A stretch of DNA of 64,000 nt. Origin: Dinochytrium kinnereticum. Its lineage: Eukaryota; Chytridiomycota; Chytridiomycetes; Chytridiales; Chytridiaceae. The notes beneath the pieces are model-generated. The model saw nothing but the letters and a program-made list of their open reading frames with translations, was not told where the DNA came from and did no database searches. Below are positions 58,477 to 64,000 of this stretch, in pieces. The number at the start of each line of letters is the position of its first letter. Within the stretch, counting starts at the first letter, position 1. Location of the stretch: positions 19,809 through 83,808 of the forward strand of contig JADGJT010000056.1 of the NCBI GenBank assembly GCA_027604005.1, read 5' to 3'. A program made the translations under genes and the position numbers.

Positions 58477-59464
58477 ATGGCTCACATCCTTGAATCACTG
58501 GCTAGATGGGCCATTCCGATCGGGACCGTCGTAAGTGGAATTCAGTATTCCATGTACAATGGTAAGAAAGATTGCTAGACGATGAGAGCTCTAAGAAATC
58601 ACAGTTGAAGGGGGGCATCGTGCAGTCTTGTTCGATCGAGTTCGAGGTGTATTGCCCGACACAGTGGATGAGGGGACCCACTTCTTGATTCCCTGGTGGC
58701 AACGAGTCGTAACTTTTGATGTGCGAACTCGGCCCAGAAATATTTCTACCACTACTGGGTCAAAGGATATGCAAATGGTGTCGCTGACTTTGAGGGTCCT
58801 CCACCGTCCAGACTACATGGCATTACCCACCATCTATCAAAATTTGGGTCTGGACTACGACGAGCGGGTTTTGCCATCTATTGGGAATGAAGTCTTGAAG
58901 GCTATTGTTGCTCAGTTTGATGCTGGCGAGCTGATCACTCAGCGCGAGTTGGTAAATAATGTGTTTAACACCAATTCTGATAAGTACAGGTGTCTCAGCG
59001 CATTCGGGAAGATTTGCTGAAGAGGGCCGGCGAGTTTAACATTGTTTTGGAAGATGTTTCTATTGTGAGTCCTTAATTTTTTATATATATCTACTGAAAC
59101 TGGATAGACCCACTTGACGTTCGGGAAGGAATTTACCAATGCCGTGGAGCAGAAGCAGATTGGTATGATTTAGAAACCGGAACCGTTATTAATTTTTTCA
59201 GCCCAACAAGAAGCGGAGCGCGCGCGTTTTGTGGTAGAAAAGGCTGAGCAGGAGAAACAAGCTGCAGTCATTCGGGCTGAGGGAGATGCCGTTGCTGCAG
59301 AGTTGATCTCCAAGTCATTGCAAAAAGCAGGACAGGGTCTGGTTGAATTGCGCCGAATTGAAGCTGCAAAAGACATTGCAAACACCCTCTCTGGCTCACG
59401 TAACGTGACATATCTGCCAGGAGGAAAAGGAGCGTCTAACCTTCTTCTCAACATTGGACAATAA
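58477..59464 (+). CDS. PHB1: Prohibitin-1
   Basis: Five exons (58477-58561, 58605-58951, 58990-59064, 59108-59162, 59202-59464) give 274 residues. The N-terminal hydrophobic anchor is [18 protein letters not shown]. The SPFH domain follows: [80 protein letters not shown], then ITQREL spliced to [20 protein letters not shown]. The coiled-coil C-terminus is [20 protein letters not shown]. With PHB2 it forms ring scaffolds in the mitochondrial inner membrane that control m-AAA protease and cristae. The four introns are 38-43 nt, among the smallest here. The TAA overlaps AATAAA. Confidence 0.97.
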
Positions 59465-59528
59465 AAATGTCGCTTTTGAAACATATTTGATCATAAAGCA
59501 ACAAAGCATCTTGTTTAACTTTCCTTCA

Positions 59529-62500
59529 CTAGCTCAATTCGAAGCCGGCCCCAAATCTTACTGCATACAAAAGTTTTGCTTGCATGACTTCTTGGGATTT
59601 GTAAGAAGGCATCTTGAGCAGATTGACACAAGTAGACGCTGTGGCTACATGATTTAGTACAGAAAGCAGCTACAACTTACGTAATCGTTCGCTATCATCT
59701 CCAGAACATCGAATGCATAGACTCGGGTTCAGTTCCTTAAACCCTAGCAGAGGCGGTCTTGGGCAGCTTGTTACGAAACGAACCAGATGCATGCGATCTT
59801 CTTCGGTAAAGTCTGACACCACTTTCCAAAACATCACAATGGTGGGATGGAGCTCATGGAAGTCCCCACCGTAAACGACGTGCTTCTTCATATCGTCAAT
59901 ATTAATGGGGGTGTGGGCTCCAGACAGAAGCATTTGGAGTTCGTTCTGGTTGAAGATCCGTAGCCACTTAGGCTTGATCAAGTCGCTGATAATTTTAGAC
60001 TTCAGTAAACCAACGATACTTACCTTAACCCATGGAAAAAGGACCTGCATTGCTTTGCTATTTTCTCATTTAGCTTGTAGTTTGCAACTCTATATATATA
60101 GCTAAATCGATTTTCTTTAGTCACCGGAACTGCAGCCCCGCTTGGGACGAGTTCAATAACGCTCTTTTCCTCGTTCATCTCTTCAATAGTCAAAGAATCA
60201 GTCGTTCCAAAACTTTACCTTCAATTAATGTAAAATTTAGGCCCAAGTCTCTCTCTAAATCCCCATTATAATTCTTTATGAAAATAAGCCCATCGTAAAG
60301 CTTTTTATCGAGGCTGGGAAGATCATCCACTGCATCGTTAGTTAGGCAAACATTTTCGAATTTCAATTACAAGAGCTTAAGCGCCCAAGCCATTTCGCGA
60401 GGAAGAAAGGGGAAAAATCCATATCAATAAGAATCCCATCATACATCGCTTTTCCAATTATTCTTCCTACGAACTCCAGATGTTTTAATTGAACACCTTG
60501 AAAAAAAAGATTAAAAAAAATGTGTGAAAAACTTTTAACCAAACCTTCTGGTAAAGATGAAGGAGATGGATAAACCTGGTGGCTTTCTGATGATTGAAAA
60601 AGGCCAAAATTTGGATCAAATGCCTTCTCCGAAAGGCTAATATTTTTAATAATTGTGAACTACGAATAGCCAAACCAGGTTAGGAATTCCTTGAACACAC
60701 CTTAAGAATAATAAGAAAAATTACAAAGCGTGATCATTACCCCCGCCATCAATTCCGGCCTCTTCCAAACCTTGACTACTAACAAACGTTATTGCGACTC
60801 GGCCTTTCAACCTGGATGATAAGTTGTTAAGAGCGCTGAAGCCGTCTTCAAAAATATTCTGTCGTCGAATTCGTATCCTCGCTAAAGGTTGCAGCCAGCT
60901 CTGCTCTTCGAAACCCAAACTATGAAATGTAAGGAAATGCTCTACTCGACAATTCTATGCCTTTCCCGATCTCTTCGGATCCATTCACGGAAGATTTTAA
61001 CTCTAGCCTCAAATGAAATAACGAAAGGGATATTGGCAAGAATTGACCGCCGTATGCTTTGCAAAGTTTGGCCGCGCGCTTCAATACTAGAGCCTTCCTC
61101 CTCTTCGACAGAAGCAGCTTCGACAAAGGCGTCTGTATCGAGGCCATGAAGCTTGATCCAAAATCCGGTAGGGCAAAAGTTCCGACGCGAGCTAAACCGT
61201 AAGCAGGAGAAACATAGAAAGAAAACCAACTCCCGTAAATAAATCTCCTGAAGTAATTTCGACAGAATATCGCGATATGTATAGAGGGATTGACATAAAA
61301 CTATCGAGAAACAATCTCGAACCCCTTCCCAGAAAATCACAAAGCAGAAATCCTAAACACATTACAATTATTGATATTCATGAAACAAACCCGTAATATA
61401 GAGGACAATTCGATTACCGCGGTTAGGGGCATTAACTTATTTTCATTGAAAAACTCATCATCTCCCAATAAGCTTAGGTGATCTGCAAGCAATTCCGACA
61501 AAAGAAAAAGAGAGCTTAATTCATGTTGAATATCTTCATCTTACATTCTATTAGAATTCCAAAATAACAGTTGAAAATTACCATCTATCATCTGTATATA
61601 CCTATAAATGTCTGTCCAGAACCGCGCATTTCTGCTGATCTCAAAAAGGCTGCAGAGGAGTGGGATCTTCGACTGGTACAGAAGGCACCTGGCAATTTCT
61701 TTCTTTTTCGAAGGCCTTACATGTAAAATTACGCTGATTAAACTGCAAACACTTTCGTTTAAGCACGAAGAAGTTTTGCTTATAATGTTATGAGAGTCAA
61801 AAATTAATTTCAAACCTTGAAAGAAGAGACACCAATAGGAGAACAAATGAACTATCGAACATATAGTCCAGGTCGTTCAATACTAAAGCCGTAGAAGAAA
61901 AAAGATGTTGGCCTAATAATGTATTTCCTTTTTCTGCGGATGCAAAAAAGTCACTAGGTAGAGCCAGTAACAACTTGTGAATCATCCTAATGAGCAGGAC
62001 CTAAAATTGTTACTTGATTGGGATAAAATTATTACCATATCCACTTGCTCGGTAGTTTTCGACTTAAGCCTAAAAATTTGAAGAAGGTTTCCCAATAAGC
62101 ACGCAATGTGTTTGTTTTCAGCGGCAAATGACTTCCGTAGCTCCGTAAAAGCAGGATCTTGTAGAAGATATTGCGAGACAGCCAAAAGGGGAAGATTATT
62201 CGAAAACGTAACCATATGGGACGAAAGTTTTGAGAGTAATGATGGAACAGTTAAAAACATTACTAATCTCTCGATAACAAGAATTTCATCTTGAGTGTTG
62301 TGAATCCGTAGAGGATTCAAGGATGTAGATACGATGCTACCGATGGTATCATTATCAAGCTGCTGAAAATAATCACTTAGATCCCTTTAAGGTAGCCTTT
62401 ACCTCTCTTAATGCAAAGTAATAAAGTATTTCATATAAACCATTTCGGACAGCAGCGCTGGTTAAACGATAACTAATCTCCCTACAGATCGTTTACTAAA

Positions 62501-63151
62501 AGAGAAAGAAAAAGGATCTTACACAGGGAAGTCTGGGACTAAATTTCGTATATCTCCAAGCAATAACAACAATTTAAGACCTGAATGCAAAAGATCCCGT
62601 GCTTCATTTCTTTCGCGAACTTCACGAAGTAAGCAATATGTCAAACGTCCAAGAAGACGTATCCAATCAATATATTCGGGCTGCGTTGTTCCGTCACTTT
62701 TTAAAAGCAGCATGAATCGCATAACTCCTATACCTATTATGAAATTGATTAACGAGGTCGCCTGAGCATGCCAACCGTTTTGCTCCTCGCACAGGAACGG
62801 AAGCAATAAACGAATGCGGTATCCATCCACATTTGGCACATAGAAAAAGAGAAACTGGCGCAACAGCCGATCGATGGTGTTTCGGGATACTGATAAGTTG
62901 CTTTGGCAATCATCAAACGCTGAATCCCATTCATTACGCCACTCATTTTTCACTCCAACGACGCAACGGCGCGAGCGAAACCAGCTTTGAATTTTCAAGG
63001 CTGAGCGATTTCTCCGCCTTTCCGCCTCTCTCTTCTGCCGCTCCAGTTGAGCTTTTTGGAGCAACGCCTCCTTTTGCAAGACTTCTCTCCTTCCCCTTCC
63101 ACCGAGGCTTATGTTCCTTTGCGATTTAAAATCCCCCCCGAAATAATCCAT
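59529..63151 (-). CDS. HUL5: HECT E3 ubiquitin ligase, UBE3C/Hul5 type
   Basis: About twelve exons, near 1000 residues. The start MDYFGGDFKSQRNISLGGRG is the UBE3C/Hul5 signature, followed by a charged helix and an IQ motif (SALKIQSWFRSRRCV). The HECT domain begins IPFVISFEARVKIFREWIRR and IRIRRQNIFEDGFSALNNLS, continues VTFVSSQGLEEAGIDGGG-like residues, PFFLAKWLGR, LIKPKWLRIFNQNELQMLLS and GGDFHELHPTIVMFWKVVSD. It ends with the catalytic cysteine in TASTCVNLLKMPSYK, then KLLYAVRFGAGFELS. Hul5/UBE3C extends ubiquitin chains at the proteasome. The middle region (60500-62500) is AT-rich with weak but continuous helical frames. It converges on PHB1 with 64 bp between stops. Confidence 0.9.
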
Positions 63152-63844
63152 TGCGTGTTAGGACTGTCTTTAACAAGTAAACTGTATTTGTACAATATTT
63201 TGCATGAACATGACAAGATATTCTTATTTTATTACAGTGTGTGCCACCCAAAAGCGGTGCAAAATTACGGTACCATTGCTCTCGATCCTGCAACGAGATG
63301 GATCCGTTCAAAGCATCTCCTTCTCTCTGTCCCCTCATCGACAGCGTCTTCGAGATCAAGGATGTCTGATTGGTGTGCCATGGTTAGGGGACACAAGGCA
63401 TTCCGTGGAAGGGCAGCGGCGTCTTATATTAACCCAACGCTGTCATCAGTCATGATCTCAATGTCTTCTCCATCATCTTCCTTCATCTACTTACCTTCCA
63501 GAAGAGCTCGGCGTGGAACGGGGTGAATTGTGAAGTTATCAAAAACATTGTTTGGGGGGCTTTATGGAGTTTATCCCTATCCGAAAAAACCATCTGAAAA
63601 CATTTTTTTTTGGCCAAAATATTTTGAAAAAGTTGCAGCCACTTGGGCAACTGCTATGGGGATTGTGAGCAGGGTGGTGACAACGAAGGAAAAGAGGAAA
63701 ACATCATAGTGGCAAAAATATTTCTGCCTACATTTAAACCTTTGTGTTCCCATGTTCCTGCCAACTTTCAAATATATAAGGGCGGGCTCCACCCTCTTTC
63801 ACGCTCCTCCTTCACACTCATTCAATTAATTGTCAGGCCGCAGC
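63152..63844. other. Intergenic, HUL5 promoter side
   Basis: About 690 bp. A minus-strand stretch near 63460-63380 reads MKEDDGEDIEIMTDDSVGLI and then stops; a GTAAGT donor lies just upstream. I could not build a gene from it. A plus-strand ORF at 63047-63526 overlaps HUL5 antisense and has no homology. The rest is AT-rich. Confidence 0.4.
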
Positions 63845-64000
63845 ATGCAAAACATCCATAGTTTGGAGAATATTATCCTTAGCGAAGGGCCCCTTTTCCC
63901 CTTGGCATCTCCACAACCCCCTGCAAAACAACCTCCCAGCGGTGGTGGACCACCACGGAAGTGGTTCATTTTGTCGTCACTGAGGGATGCCTGGGGACTG
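63845..64000 (+). CDS. Open frame running off the right edge (3' partial)
   Basis: From the ATG at 63845 the frame stays open to the window end: 52 residues starting MQNIHSLENIILSEGPLFPL, then a Pro/Gly-rich stretch and RKWFILSSLRDAWGL. It has an ordinary amino-acid composition and no stop, which makes it a plausible gene start, but no family is recognised and 156 nt is little evidence. Confidence 0.35.
   Translation, partial: MQNIHSLENIILSEGPLFPLASPQPPAKQPPSGGGPPRKWFILSSLRDAWGL

Noticed and set aside
63047..63526. 159-codon plus-strand ORF
   Set aside because: Its first part is antisense to the conserved N-terminus of the UBE3C/Hul5 gene, and the rest is composition-driven. There are no splice sites or family similarity.

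Overview
This is a nuclear contig from a fungus, most probably an early-diverging, chytrid-like lineage. Spliceosomal introns are short, with GTAAG-type donors, CTAAC/CTAAT branch points and AG acceptors. Gene content is fungal: a Chs3-type chitin synthase, a yeast-type class I DAHP synthase, Och1-like GT32, CWC21, CWC24 and HIR3. A large protein with two cyclic-nucleotide-binding domains and RS repeats, plus a GH26 mannanase, point towards zoosporic fungi; that placement is inference. I saw no tRNA, rRNA, CRISPR array or intact transposon. Exon boundaries come from reading-frame continuity, splice motifs and family knowledge; where coordinates are listed exon by exon the summed length is a multiple of three.

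Left part (1-26 kb): more GC-rich by eye, with longer introns (about 50-260 nt) and real intergenic gaps. In order: 3' end of an ABCG transporter, a GT32 glycosyltransferase, a UBE2O/BIRC6-like E2, an almost empty 1.6 kb holding a diverged inverted repeat, a secreted Cys-rich ORF, DAHP synthase, GH26 mannanase, the CNB-domain protein, a 1130-residue formin-N-terminus/Smr-domain protein, ribosomal protein eL31, cytochrome b5, molybdopterin synthase large subunit and gamma-SNAP.

Right part (26-64 kb): AT-richer by eye, very compact, with introns mostly 38-50 nt. In order: an uncharacterised 160-aa protein, a DDT/WHIM-PHD chromatin protein, CWC21, CWC24/RNF113, a previously hidden 95-aa gene, JJJ1/DNAJC21, a CH-domain proline-rich protein, chitin synthase, EIPR1, NDUFAF7, a TBC RabGAP, a RAD51 paralogue, HIR3/CABIN1, an unresolved membrane-anchored gene, CCT4, TM9SF/EMP70, MAGOH, prohibitin-1 and a UBE3C/Hul5 HECT ligase. 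A new ORF is open at the right edge.

Most genes are housekeeping and unrelated in pathway. The only thematic grouping is RNA splicing (CWC21 next to CWC24, with MAGOH further along). The striking layout feature is spacing: several head-to-head pairs have 21-75 bp between start codons, and three same-strand pairs have about 17-20 bp between stop and next start, with an AATAAA at or beside the upstream stop codon. The most unusual single gene is the predicted formin-like/DUF1771-Smr fusion.
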